Shown: piece after piece, positions 26,721 through 35,309 of the stretch
How the letters are laid out: each line of letters begins with the position of its first letter
Position numbering within the stretch: the first letter of the stretch is position 1
Source of the DNA: Bacteroidetes bacterium GWE2_42_24
GTDB taxonomy: Bacteria; Bacteroidota; Bacteroidia; Bacteroidales; TTA-H9
Direction: 5' to 3'
Assembly (NCBI GenBank): GCA_001768515.1
Contig: MEOA01000046.1
Location: 1-39,703 of the forward strand
DNA length: 39,703 nucleotides
Made by a program: the position numbers and the translations under genes
Notes under the pieces: model-generated
The model's database searches: none
Seen by the model: only the letters and a program-made list of their open reading frames with translations
Told to the model about the DNA's origin: nothing

Positions 26721-27029
26721 ATGGACACTAATCACACAACGGTGATTTCGGCGAATTCCCTTTAGCACTTATTCTATAGATTGACCAGGCTATTGGGTTC
26801 ATTCCATTCCTGAAGTTGTTTGAAGTTCCAATGTCGCCCTAATATGCCACATAACATCTGGGTGGAGCAAAAGTATGGGATTGCGGGCTTCGTCCTGTCT
26901 TTCCCAACCGCTCCTGATGGCTATCAACGATTTTCTAACAGGTAATCATTTTAAAAGTTTCCTGAATCAAAAGTCGGGTTAATATTACCGCAACAGGTAA
27001 TGCGGGAGGTTATGCCTTCTTGGGTTAGT

Positions 27030-27060
27030 TTGTAGAGACAAGCATGCCTTGTCTCTACAA
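27030..27060. repeat. Perfect 13-bp-arm palindrome (REP/MITE-like)
   Basis: TTGTAGAGACAAG at 27030-27042 is exactly inverted at 27048-27060 (CTTGTCTCTACAA) around CATGC. It lies in a non-coding gap, not after a gene. Palindromes containing GTAGAGAC...GTCTCTAC are known to be dispersed in many bacterial genomes, so it is more likely a mobile palindrome than a terminator. Confidence 0.7.
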
Positions 27061-27179
27061 AAATTGTATCGTCTCCCACTTATAAATCCCAATCAATATC
27101 AAAGGATATCGGAAAAGCCGGATGTAGTGCATTCCGGCTTGTACAAGGCTGATAAAATGTGTCATTTATTAAGATGGAC

Positions 27180-27245
27180 CGTAGATCAAGCGTAGATCAA
27201 GCGTAGATCAAGCGTTGATGAAGCGTTGATGAAGCGTAGATGAAG
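27180..27245 (+). repeat. Six-unit 11-bp tandem array
   Basis: Six 11-bp units run head to tail: CGTAGATCAAG three times, CGTTGATGAAG twice and CGTAGATGAAG once. Only two positions vary (A/T at 4, C/G at 8). Directly after, near 27263-27274, the related inverted phrase CTTCGCTTGAT appears. The unit is not a multiple of three and no gene spans it, so it is not coding. Confidence 0.85.
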
Positions 27246-28109
27246 CGTACGGTTAAGGTTGATCTTCGCTTGATATCCGGCTGATATGGGGCATAAGTTC
27301 TATTCATACTCCATTAGGTTATGCCAATATCATACCAAACCTGTGTAGAATTTGGGGATGATTGATTTTTTTTTCGAATCGTTAAAATGACACTTGTCTG
27401 CCAATTAGTCGCTGTTTGAAGTCCTGGGCGATCAAATTGAGCGGCGCAATTGTTGCTTTGGAGGTGTGCTCGCCCGCAGAGCCTAATCCACGGGCGATTG
27501 GCTGACCTGACTGAGGACACCGTGCGCAGAAAGGCCGGGCCATTCAGGTCGTCGGAGCATCGGGTTTTTTCTCTTTTATGGGCATCACGCTGTTATGAGA
27601 AAGAATTGAGGCTGTATGGATCAATGGCAATCAGGTATCCCAGAATGTCGTTAGGGGCGATATTGAAATCCTTCCCCTTTTAACCTTGAATTGATAGTTC
27701 CAACTTTCTGGTTGTTTGGTTTTCAGATACTAAAATTAATTCTGGCAACAGAAATACACATAAACAACAATAAGTCAGGCAAAATCAACGGAAGAAGGCA
27801 ACAGATTGCTTTACCTGTCAGATTTTATGAACATCAAGGGTTCATCCGGGAGGAATAGGGCCGTCATCATTGTATTTAGCAAAGCGGAATGGGACAAGTA
27901 ACAGCCATAAGCATAAATAATTGTATTAATGTGGTTTAAAACATCCACATATAAACCAAATACAATTGTGGCATGTAGTGTTATAAACTGCACAGGGGAT
28001 GGAAAATTGTTGAAGGCTACCGGGAGATCACTATCGGGAAGCACAGGCTGTAAGGCGACCTTTGGGGTGGTGGCAAGTACGAGTACTATTTGTCTTAGCA
28101 ACACAATTT
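27246..28109. other. Gene-poor region with no supported gene
   Basis: About 860 bases. Short open frames exist on both strands (e.g. minus 27811-28104, plus 27450-27683 and 27929-28228), but none has a recognisable domain, leader or neighbour logic, and they overlap each other. The stretch 27420-27660 is richer in G+C than its surroundings and may be an eroded gene; its identity could not be recovered. Confidence 0.45.
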
Positions 28110-28931
28110 TTATTCCGCATACTCCCCGAACTTTGGATATCCGAATGCATTATATACAATTGGTATGGAATACCAACTTGTATTCACAATACCAATCTTT
28201 CCATTATCCAAATGCCGGTATTCGTTAACGGTAAACTGTGAATAATTATTTTCAGAAAAAGACCTATAAAAAGCTCCGGTTAAATGATACATGTTTTTTA
28301 ACGGGTTCGGTTTCGTATCATATTCCTGAAAAAGCATTTCTTTTTTTGAATAATACAGACTGCTGGTATCCCCGGATTCACGCGTTATTCTCACAAGATT
28401 ATTATCCTTAAAGTAGAAATTCCTTAAAATCTCACCATTACTGGATTCTTCAACAATCTGATTGACATGATATTTATAATTAAACTCCGTACCGTCTCTC
28501 CTAACAGTTTTAATTAGCCTGCCGTATGCATCTTTTATATAGACAGTAGGTTTTTCAGGGTCATCCCCGACAGAAGAGTAGAAAACATCTGGTCTCGTAT
28601 AAACATAAATGCTGTTATCAACATATACGATTGAATCATAAACGTCATTAAAAAACATCAAATTCATAAAATTGTTACCTGCGGGTGCATTCATAAATCC
28701 ACCAGTTGCCCTGACAACTCTATTGCCGCTATATTGTAATGAAACAATTGTTTTTGATACAACTTTTGCTGGAAAAGTTAAAGAAGAATTATTAAAATAC
28801 TTGTTGTCATCGAAGAAATTAAGATATTCAGTTGCACAATTCTTAAGATAATGAACAGGTTCTGTTTTGTCTTCTTTTTTGCAACAAAATATTGAAATAA
28901 TGATGACAATTGAAATAATAGTCTTTCTCAT
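28110..28931 (-). CDS. Hypothetical lipoprotein with YD-like beta repeats
   Basis: Predicted lipoprotein of about 273 aa. The ATG at 28931 gives MRKTIISIVIIISIFCCKKEDK, with the lipid-attachment cysteine at residue 16 or 17; the extra upstream ten codons in the open frame are not needed. The mature part is beta-rich. It contains IYVKDAYGRLIKTVRRDGTE and FYFKDNNLVRITRESGDT, patterns like the YDxxGRL segments of YD/RHS-type or DUF4595-type Bacteroidota proteins, but no firm family was recognised. It begins 31 bases after the upstream T9SS cargo gene, so the two are likely cotranscribed and both end up at the cell envelope. The function is unknown. Confidence 0.7.
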   Translation of the reverse strand: MRKTIISIVIIISIFCCKKEDKTEPVHYLKNCATEYLNFFDDNKYFNNSSLTFPAKVVSKTIVSLQYSGNRVVRATGGFMNAPAGNNFMNLMFFNDVYDSIVYVDNSIYVYTRPDVFYSSVGDDPEKPTVYIKDAYGRLIKTVRRDGTEFNYKYHVNQIVEESSNGEILRNFYFKDNNLVRITRESGDTSSLYYSKKEMLFQEYDTKPNPLKNMYHLTGAFYRSFSENNYSQFTVNEYRHLDNGKIGIVNTSWYSIPIVYNAFGYPKFGEYAE

Positions 28932-28962
28932 AGTAGTATTAATTCTGTTGCCAACAGCCACT

Positions 28963-29883
28963 TTATTCTTTTACAACCTTGCCGATTGTAAATTCCTTTT
29001 TATTTAAATCTACCAGTTTATAAAAGTAAACACCTTTTTTTAAACAGTTTACTGATATATTTACCACATTTGAATTGGTTTTCGATTTGTATATCTGATT
29101 ACCGAGAGCATCAAAAAGATAAATATCAAATGAAGAGTTTAATTCATTACTAAAGGTAATAGTTAATTCATTGTCTAATGGATTTGGAAAGCAGTTACTC
29201 TTTATTAATGTATATCCGACTTCTTCAATTCCTTCTACCCAGTCCTCAAAATGAAAATTATCAAACATTAACCCATCTTTATTTGTCTGAATATTGTCGC
29301 TAATAAATGTAAATTTATACAACACTGTATCTCCGTCTTTAACACCATAGAAATGTCCTAATTCAGCAAGGTTAACCCAAAAAGATCTCCATTGATTTGA
29401 GTTCCCTGTTAAAACTGGTTTCTCAAAACTATCCCAATACCAATAGCCTACAGTGTCATTTAGCATGTCGATCCAGGTTGTTCCATTGTCAGGCGAAAAT
29501 TCGATTTTCCCGTAATCGGTCAATGTATCGGTATTAACAAAATATTGTCCTGCTAAAATAACGGTATGAGGCCACTCAAATCCCTGACCAAATGCAACAT
29601 TCGTGATAAAAAATATGGAGGTATCATTTGTCGGATAAAAATTGATAGTATCAGTAACTAAAACATTTGGTTCAGAATATGCGTTTGTAAATATTGATTT
29701 TTGAGGCTCACCAATTTGCCAAATATTATTTGGATTTGATACTGTATCTATTGTCAGGTGCTGTAATCCAAATTGACTGTCAAAGTTCAAATCATACCAA
29801 TCATCAAATAATTGTCCGAATGATGTTGATGTTATCGTAATAATCATCCCTAATGTAAGTACTAAATTTTTCATAGTTTTCAT
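28963..29883 (-). CDS. Secreted protein with T9SS C-terminal sorting domain
   Basis: Exported protein of about 306 aa. The start at 29883 gives MKTMKNLVLTLGMIITITSTSFGQ, a good signal peptide; an in-frame TTG six bases upstream and an ATG at 29874 are alternatives. Residues ~25-215 form a beta-sandwich region (YGKIEFSPDNGTTWIDM, LMFDNFHFEDW), similar in look to the jelly-roll domains found before sorting tails. The last ~80 residues are a T9SS type A sorting domain (CFPNPLDNELTITFSNE ... GVYFYKLVDLNKKEFTIGKVVKE). A minus-strand TATCTTTG (29887-29894) sits right before the start and could be a -7 element giving a very short leader. It pairs with the lipoprotein gene downstream. Confidence 0.8.
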   Translation of the reverse strand: MKTMKNLVLTLGMIITITSTSFGQLFDDWYDLNFDSQFGLQHLTIDTVSNPNNIWQIGEPQKSIFTNAYSEPNVLVTDTINFYPTNDTSIFFITNVAFGQGFEWPHTVILAGQYFVNTDTLTDYGKIEFSPDNGTTWIDMLNDTVGYWYWDSFEKPVLTGNSNQWRSFWVNLAELGHFYGVKDGDTVLYKFTFISDNIQTNKDGLMFDNFHFEDWVEGIEEVGYTLIKSNCFPNPLDNELTITFSNELNSSFDIYLFDALGNQIYKSKTNSNVVNISVNCLKKGVYFYKLVDLNKKEFTIGKVVKE

Positions 29884-29955
29884 TTTCAAAGATATTCATA
29901 ACATACTGCTATCCATAATTGTATATAAATCCATTTTGCGTGAACCGATGCCTCT

Positions 29956-30406
29956 ATTCCAAACTGGGATAATTTACTATAGTGAACCAGCATGTTGGGT
30001 TGTGCTGTGATAGATATCTTTCTTTGCAAAGATAATTACTTCATGTTAAATATCAAGCCTGTTGAGCGGAAGATTTATCGCCCTAAAGCCCATGGTGGTT
30101 TCATGAGTGCAAATTGCCGGCTTAATGCAAGTCAGAAAAGGTTTAAAATCAGTAGAAATCGTTCATAAACCCACGAAAAACTTCAATCGGAACAACTAAA
30201 ACAGCCACCCGTCGCAACCGGAACAGCAAACCAAGAGCAACTAAAGACATTGAAACCCCATAATAGCAGGAAGATCATCCGCTAGGGATTCCTTACAACA
30301 CCGACTTAAACCACCTATCCCGATAGCTATCTAGATAGCTATCGGGAAGGCCGGCCTTTAAAATGGCATTTGCCGTGTTAGCGCGTTTAAGTGCTATTTG
30401 TTATGC
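29956..30406 (+). repeat. Dispersed repeat, copy A (full length, ~450 bp)
   Basis: Longest of four related non-coding copies. The 5' part begins ATTCCAAACTGGGATAATTT, then AGTGAACCAGCATGTTGGG, GCAAAGATAATTACTTCAT and ATCAAGCCTGTTGAGCGGA. The 3' part has CGGAACAACTAAAAC, ACAACACCGACTTAAACCAC, a large palindrome, AGGCCGG and AATGGCATTTG, ending CTATTTGTTATGC beside the stop of the next gene. The 5' half matches copies C and D; the 3' half matches B and the last ~60 bases match D. GTTGGGT in the 5' part resembles an integron core site (GTTRRRY), but no full attC fold was demonstrated. Confidence 0.8.
30318..30347. repeat. 30-bp perfect palindrome inside repeat copy A
   Basis: Arms TCCCGATAGCTATCT and its exact complement meet without a loop. 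In copy B the same place (36461-36478) holds only TCCCGATAGCTATCGGGA, 18 bp. Copy A therefore looks like a duplicated GATAGCTATC core. It is followed by AAGGCCGG(C/G)CTTT in both copies, another short inverted repeat. Confidence 0.85.
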
Positions 30407-30409
30407 TTT

Positions 30410-30904
30410 TTATTCTATATTATTTATTATGTCTTTATCAATTATTTCCGCTATTCTATTTATCGGATAATCTTTCCTGCCAACACTTTCAATTTTTATT
30501 AAAACATTATTTCTGGTATAAAAAATTGCTGTTTGAATATCATGGAGGCCACAAAAAGAAATATCTCCAACATCAATTCCCTTTTCTTTTCCTGTGGGAA
30601 TATTTGGTGCTGAACAATTACAGAGGATGTGGATTAGCCCGTCATGTGCTTCTTCAATGGTACTAAACAGGGAAATGCTTATCGCGACACGTATGTCCTT
30701 ATCATTTTTGTGTTGGAAATAGTCGATAAACCTATGGTTTGCATCTGGAATCGCCCTTCTTTTTTCGAGAATAAAATCGCTGATCAGGCTATGGTTCGGC
30801 AAATACCTTTTCAAAACTTTATTCGGTATTTTAATTTTCTTTTGCCAATTCTGATAATTATAGTCAGCCTTTAGCGCTTTCAAAAATTCGTTATTTGAAT
30901 CCAT
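30410..30904 (-). CDS. Hypothetical 164-aa protein, last gene of the LamG/transglutaminase-like operon
   Basis: Soluble protein with no signal peptide or membrane helix. It was not matched to a family. The N-terminal half is charged and helical (KALKADYNYQNWQKKIKIPN). The C-terminal half is alpha/beta with ISLFSTIEEAHDGLIHIL and AIFYTRNNVLIKIESVG, followed by PINRIAEIIDKDI, a pattern seen in small domains where a strand with an RNNVLIKI motif precedes a final helix. It starts 25 bases after the stop of the 1086-aa gene and abuts repeat copy A, so it is the end of a three-gene unit. A small protein encoded directly after a large effector-like gene could be an immunity or accessory factor; that is only inference from order. 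Confidence 0.6.
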   Translation of the reverse strand: MDSNNEFLKALKADYNYQNWQKKIKIPNKVLKRYLPNHSLISDFILEKRRAIPDANHRFIDYFQHKNDKDIRVAISISLFSTIEEAHDGLIHILCNCSAPNIPTGKEKGIDVGDISFCGLHDIQTAIFYTRNNVLIKIESVGRKDYPINRIAEIIDKDIINNIE

Positions 30905-30929
30905 TATTTTTCCCTCCTAAATTTAACTG

Positions 30930-33900
30930 TTAAATTATTCGCCTTCCACCATTTGCTGACGGCCAACTTCCCTGTGGTTTACATTTGGGGATGCCATCAG
31001 GCTTATTTTGGGCTAATCGTTCCCGATATGAAGCATCCGTAAATGGTGGACTTACAGATGACGGCGGTAAGCCTTTTGTAGAAAACTTAATATTTAAAGG
31101 CAGCATCGGAATCCGGGAACTGTCAGGATTACTCCAGGGGTCATCACTGTTATCTACTTTTAAGCAGGCATCAAATATAAAGTCATCAACGCCGGTTGCA
31201 TCCTTCCATGCTATTTCATGATATCTGAATTGGTTTCCCGGCGGGAATGGAAAGTCCCAGTTCGTATAGCCTATGGATTGAATTTTATTGCATAAAAATG
31301 CAACCGGATTATTCACTGTTGTTCCCCCGTGCATAATTGCTTCAATAAGGTTACAACCAATTGCATTGGCAAAGCTGACAACTATAGTTGCACAATCGGT
31401 ACAATTCACTACAGGCCCTTTCCCTGTCCCAGAAGTAAGATAGTCAATGAAGTCGTTGCAAAGAAAGACAGATAGGCTTGCTGATAATGTATCCGTATAC
31501 TTTGAAGCCCCACTTTTTATATCATATTTCAGGCTTAATTGCCCGTTTACTTTTTCAGTGATGGCAGTTGTAACATCATCTGCAGTTTTTTTACCGGCAG
31601 CCCACACACAGGCATAATCCAGTACATCTGTCCATGGTAATTGGTTATTGTTCGGGAAACCGATTTGTTCCCATGGTCTGGTCGGTTCTTGCAGAATACT
31701 ATATATTCGGTGGTTACTAGCCGTCATATTAGTCCAGGCTCCACCCGAAAGCTTATATTGCCATTGCCACTGTATGTCTTCTTTGTTTACACCATTTGTC
31801 CCTATGGTGTGATGTGGTAATGAGACTTCAATAAATTCGGGATTGGAGACTCCGGATTTAAAATTAACCGTAAATGAATCAACAGCGCCGAGTATCCCAC
31901 CTCCGGTAGCCCTGATTTCAGCCTGGATATTATCAGCAGAGGTAATCATGAATTTCGCTTTAATTTTAATTGGGTTTGTTGAAACACCTGCTATACTATA
32001 GGCCGCTGGAGATTCCGTTGCAATATTCCGGTTGGCTACCCATTCAGGTACATCAACTGGTTGGGTATTGTTTTTTCTGATATCTATAGCATCGTATGTT
32101 GCGGATTTCACAACGTGATTGAACTGAATAGCGGCAATATCAACAATGGGCAATGGATCGCACGATGCTGGCCTTTCTAAATATACTTTTATAAATGTAG
32201 CTGCTGTTGCAACAAGTGAAGCAATAACATCTGCTGCTCCAAAGCCTGCAAAAGTAAGTAGTATTTTTGCCACAATTCGTATAATTGTCCAAAAACCTAT
32301 ATCTATTAGAAGTTTAACCAATTCTCCCAAAAATCCATAATTGTATAGTTCTTTCCCTATCGCAAAAATTGCAGATGCAGTCATTACAGTCCCACCAGCC
32401 AACAACCGTGCAATTTGCGGATTAGCAATTACACGAAGAATATACCTGGTTGCATTAGTAGTTAGCTTCGCACTAACACCAAACAACGCATCAAGTATTC
32501 CGGCAATTACAACAAAAAACAGGTTTATTTTCCATAAATCACAAGGAGAAATTTCCGAGGTCTTGATTTTACCTGCCACATAGGAACCTCTTGAATTGTG
32601 GCATACAAAAACATAATACCCGTCAATTCTATGGTTTGTAACTGTAAACGGAATACTTTGCGGGTTGTTTCGCATTTTTTCTTCCATATCGTTCCAGGCC
32701 TTCTCAATCCTTTCTTTAAAACCGGGAATATCCTTTTCTTTTAGGAACTGGCGCGCAAAACTTAATTCTGCATTGATGTTTTCTTTAAAAGGTTTGTTCC
32801 CTTTTACTTTAAAAACATTATCGAAATTAATACTCCGCCTAAATGATTGTAACATTTCCGGAGAAATGTCTTTATACAATTCCGGTTCTGTTTTGTCTGA
32901 ACCGGCCTGGGGTGCTGCTTTAGACGTTTGACAATCAATGACTGCCCCATCTGCCAAGCCAATTGGATGTCCGTTTACAAGATTTCGGACAGGGGAAACC
33001 ATAAAATTATAGTTTGCGGTCAGGTTTTCGGTAGGCACATCCGGCACTTCATTCATGAATTGTAATACTTCACTTTCACTAAGGGCTTTGTCCCAAACAT
33101 CAACTCTCGATATGTATCCATCTAATCCGTCCGCTCCCGTTGGCCTGCCTTGGGTAAGTGCAGCACCTATGAGTAGATTACTATTGTCTTCGATTAGTGC
33201 AATTGGAAGAAAAGGCTGTGTAATGTCTAATACCCCGTCAATGTATATGGATAGGTTTACACCATCAAAAGTAGTTGCCAGGTTTATCCATTTATTTATG
33301 GTAATTGAGCCGTTTGAGGTGAGTATATTGTCGGCAGAGGCATCAGAGCCGCGTTGAGATTTCACTTTGTAATTCATGCTCATTTCATCAAGCTCAAGAA
33401 ACAATGCCATTCCGGTATCTCTTTCTAAATCACTGTTTACAAATAAAAATTGTTTTGGTGATATCCGGGAGTTAATATACACCCATGTTTGAACAGTATA
33501 GGCATCGTTTTGAAAACCACCAGGGTTTATCGCTTCATCTTGAAGTGGTTGGACGTAAGCTGTACTTGGCACAAAAAGGGCCGGAGATACTGTTATAATT
33601 TGAGCATCGTTTTCTAAGCTAATGGGTAAGTGTTGCTCCGACCTGTCAATTGGCGGGTTTTGAGTAAAATCGAAATATGCAGTAATGGAAAGAGGATCAG
33701 GATCATTATACATATTGTTTAAAACATCTTCGGCATACAACGATTTATTATACACCCGAACTTCTCTGACAAGCCCTTGCAGATTATGCCCTATCAGGTA
33801 AGGTTCTGTGTTTGAACTTCCACTCCCTGAGATACCTGTTAAGGTGTTGAATTTCCCATCGATGTATATCCGTAACTGTGAACCATTGAACGTTACGCAT

Positions 33901-34190
33901 ATATAATGCCAGTCTTTTTCACCTACAGGGTCGTTTTTGGAATCGGACCACACTGTCGGAAACCCCTTGATCTGGCATATTACCGAGTAACCATCAATCC
34001 CTAAATTAAATACACCATTTTTTGAGAGTATCGAGGTTTCATTACCTAATCCTTTAAATTGAACCCATGCATCAATAGAAAAAGGTACACTGCCATTTAA
34101 TGCTAATCCTATTTCGGGATTGGTTTGTGCATAAGCATCTGCCAAAAGGTTTAAAGCATTGTAATTGTAGTTTATCTGACTTGTTTGCAT
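30930..34190 (-). CDS. 1086-aa protein: two LamG domains, hydrophobic core, C-terminal transglutaminase-like Cys-His-Asp domain
   Basis: Unusual multidomain protein with no Sec signal peptide. Two LamG/concanavalin-like domains lie at about 30-165 (DWHYICVTFNGSQLRIYIDG) and 215-385 (WINLATTFDGVNLSIYIDG). A charged helical segment (440-515) follows. Then comes a hydrophobic region (about 553-670) with several helices rich in small residues (LFFVVIAGILDALFG, LLAGGTVMTASAIFA, AKILLTFAGFGAADVIASLV). After a beta domain (680-830), residues ~850-1065 hold WTDVLDYACVWAAG, VVNCTDCATIVVSFANAIGC (C930, C933), FRYHEIAW (H991) and FDACLKVD (D1007). That order fits a papain/transglutaminase-fold triad. 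It is the middle gene of three (gaps 11 and 25 bases). Effector, toxin or surface assembly roles are guesses; the domain reading is by eye. Confidence 0.65.
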   Translation of the reverse strand: MQTSQINYNYNALNLLADAYAQTNPEIGLALNGSVPFSIDAWVQFKGLGNETSILSKNGVFNLGIDGYSVICQIKGFPTVWSDSKNDPVGEKDWHYICVTFNGSQLRIYIDGKFNTLTGISGSGSSNTEPYLIGHNLQGLVREVRVYNKSLYAEDVLNNMYNDPDPLSITAYFDFTQNPPIDRSEQHLPISLENDAQIITVSPALFVPSTAYVQPLQDEAINPGGFQNDAYTVQTWVYINSRISPKQFLFVNSDLERDTGMALFLELDEMSMNYKVKSQRGSDASADNILTSNGSITINKWINLATTFDGVNLSIYIDGVLDITQPFLPIALIEDNSNLLIGAALTQGRPTGADGLDGYISRVDVWDKALSESEVLQFMNEVPDVPTENLTANYNFMVSPVRNLVNGHPIGLADGAVIDCQTSKAAPQAGSDKTEPELYKDISPEMLQSFRRSINFDNVFKVKGNKPFKENINAELSFARQFLKEKDIPGFKERIEKAWNDMEEKMRNNPQSIPFTVTNHRIDGYYVFVCHNSRGSYVAGKIKTSEISPCDLWKINLFFVVIAGILDALFGVSAKLTTNATRYILRVIANPQIARLLAGGTVMTASAIFAIGKELYNYGFLGELVKLLIDIGFWTIIRIVAKILLTFAGFGAADVIASLVATAATFIKVYLERPASCDPLPIVDIAAIQFNHVVKSATYDAIDIRKNNTQPVDVPEWVANRNIATESPAAYSIAGVSTNPIKIKAKFMITSADNIQAEIRATGGGILGAVDSFTVNFKSGVSNPEFIEVSLPHHTIGTNGVNKEDIQWQWQYKLSGGAWTNMTASNHRIYSILQEPTRPWEQIGFPNNNQLPWTDVLDYACVWAAGKKTADDVTTAITEKVNGQLSLKYDIKSGASKYTDTLSASLSVFLCNDFIDYLTSGTGKGPVVNCTDCATIVVSFANAIGCNLIEAIMHGGTTVNNPVAFLCNKIQSIGYTNWDFPFPPGNQFRYHEIAWKDATGVDDFIFDACLKVDNSDDPWSNPDSSRIPMLPLNIKFSTKGLPPSSVSPPFTDASYRERLAQNKPDGIPKCKPQGSWPSANGGRRII

Positions 34191-34201
34191 GATTCCTGTT
34201 T

Positions 34202-35182
34202 TTACTGATTAATAAATTCAGTCCCGCATGATCCAATCCTTACTAATGTTCCGTTCTGCCGGAGTCCTTTCATTTCATGTGGCTTTATCACGAAAGTGTC
34301 CCATGGCTCAGCATATATTGTAGCTGGATCATTTTCGTCAAGGCCAACATAAACCTCAATTTCAAGCCTTGCATTGTCTGGCCACACCGTGGTGCCTGAA
34401 GGAAGAGTACCAAATGTGGTTACTGTTCCATCGAAATTTGCAGGGCACATTCCAGAATCGGTAAGTATTGTTCCCTGGTCGACGGTTTGACTCTTATTGA
34501 CATTCAAGGGAGTGCATTGTACCCCGAAAGATGTACCAGCTGGCAAATTTGTTGCTGTAACCTTAAATAAAGTTGGTACAGCGATGCTCTCAGGGTTTGA
34601 AAAAGAATCAAGCCGCTCGTAATTTCTATTAGGGAAATTTTGTGTTAACGATAGATTTCTTACACATATATTCTGATTGTTTCTTATCCATAAAACAAAA
34701 TCACTATATGTTGAAAAATCACCAGGTATAGCAGGTTCTTGCTCCGAACTTACTATTCCTACCATGCAAAAAAGATTGCTGTTCAATGCACTTAAAACAA
34801 AGTGATCGTTTCCAACACCTATCTGCCCTGGATCAATTGGGTTTAGGGTAAGGTAAGGGGTACCATTAATGGTTTGTAGTCTGTTGTTTTTCCATATACT
34901 GGGTTTCATGAACAAGGAGCTACTGGAGCGATAAATGTTTATAAAACCTCCATTGGAGCCTGTACTCAGGTTTTTTACCCTAGAGTAAACAAAGTTTACG
35001 GAACTGCCTAATTGTACAGGTTGGTTGGGATCGCTAGTGTAATTGTTTTTAAAAAAGGTTTGAGGATCGGCAACCTGATCATGGCAAATTATATCCGGTG
35101 AATAATAAATGTAGCCAGGAGAGGGAACTGTTCCATCATCGGACATTGAGTCCCGCATAAATAATCCATTGTAAGTTGACAT
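34202..35182 (-). CDS. Hypothetical 326-aa protein, first gene of the LamG/transglutaminase-like operon
   Basis: Unknown protein with no signal peptide or membrane helix. It begins MSTYNGLFMRDSMSDDGTVP followed by SPGYIYYSPDII. A segment reading GSSVNFVYSRVKNLSTGSNG then INIYRSSSSLFMKPSIW looks like an Ig-like strand pair of the kind seen in extracellular or phage-tail-like proteins. The second half is also beta-rich (LPAGTSFGVQC, NARLEIEVYVGLDEND). It ends with KPHEMKGLRQNGTLVRIGSCG. Eleven bases separate it from the 1086-aa gene, so the two are coupled and probably act together, perhaps as carrier and cargo. It could be a structural or delivery component, but no homology was recognised. Confidence 0.6.
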   Translation of the reverse strand: MSTYNGLFMRDSMSDDGTVPSPGYIYYSPDIICHDQVADPQTFFKNNYTSDPNQPVQLGSSVNFVYSRVKNLSTGSNGGFINIYRSSSSLFMKPSIWKNNRLQTINGTPYLTLNPIDPGQIGVGNDHFVLSALNSNLFCMVGIVSSEQEPAIPGDFSTYSDFVLWIRNNQNICVRNLSLTQNFPNRNYERLDSFSNPESIAVPTLFKVTATNLPAGTSFGVQCTPLNVNKSQTVDQGTILTDSGMCPANFDGTVTTFGTLPSGTTVWPDNARLEIEVYVGLDENDPATIYAEPWDTFVIKPHEMKGLRQNGTLVRIGSCGTEFINQ

Positions 35183-35309
35183 AGTTTCTCATTTTTAATT
35201 ATTAGAAAAGTGAATTGGTTTTTTGGTTGAGCATAACTCGTATAAATGGCTGATAAAATCGTCCTTCTAGACCCGAATTTGGTTGTATAAGGATAATTTT
35301 GTCTGTTTC

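Noticed and set aside
27180..27245. CRISPR or coding repeat explanation for the 11-bp array
   Set aside because: Units are directly adjacent with no spacers, and the 11-base period is incompatible with a coding repeat in a gene here.
27314..27683. Possible eroded gene in a G+C-rich patch with frames on both strands
   Set aside because: Reading in several frames gave no recognisable motif, so no pseudogene was called.
27811..28228. Overlapping open frames on both strands (97 aa minus, 99 aa plus)
   Set aside because: No leader, motif or family resemblance on either strand, and the two overlap; treated as chance frames in a gene-poor gap.
29956..30406. Calling repeat copies A-D true integron attC sites
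   Set aside because: GTTGGGT/GTTGGG resembles a core site but a matching inverse core (RYYYAAC) at the right spacing and the characteristic extrahelical bases could not be shown; the copies are also longer than usual attC sites.
35267..35309. Treating the 280-aa frame 35267-36109 as an intact recombinase
   Set aside because: Its last ~60 codons are out of the family frame; the family-like C terminus lies in the next frame and ends at 35310.
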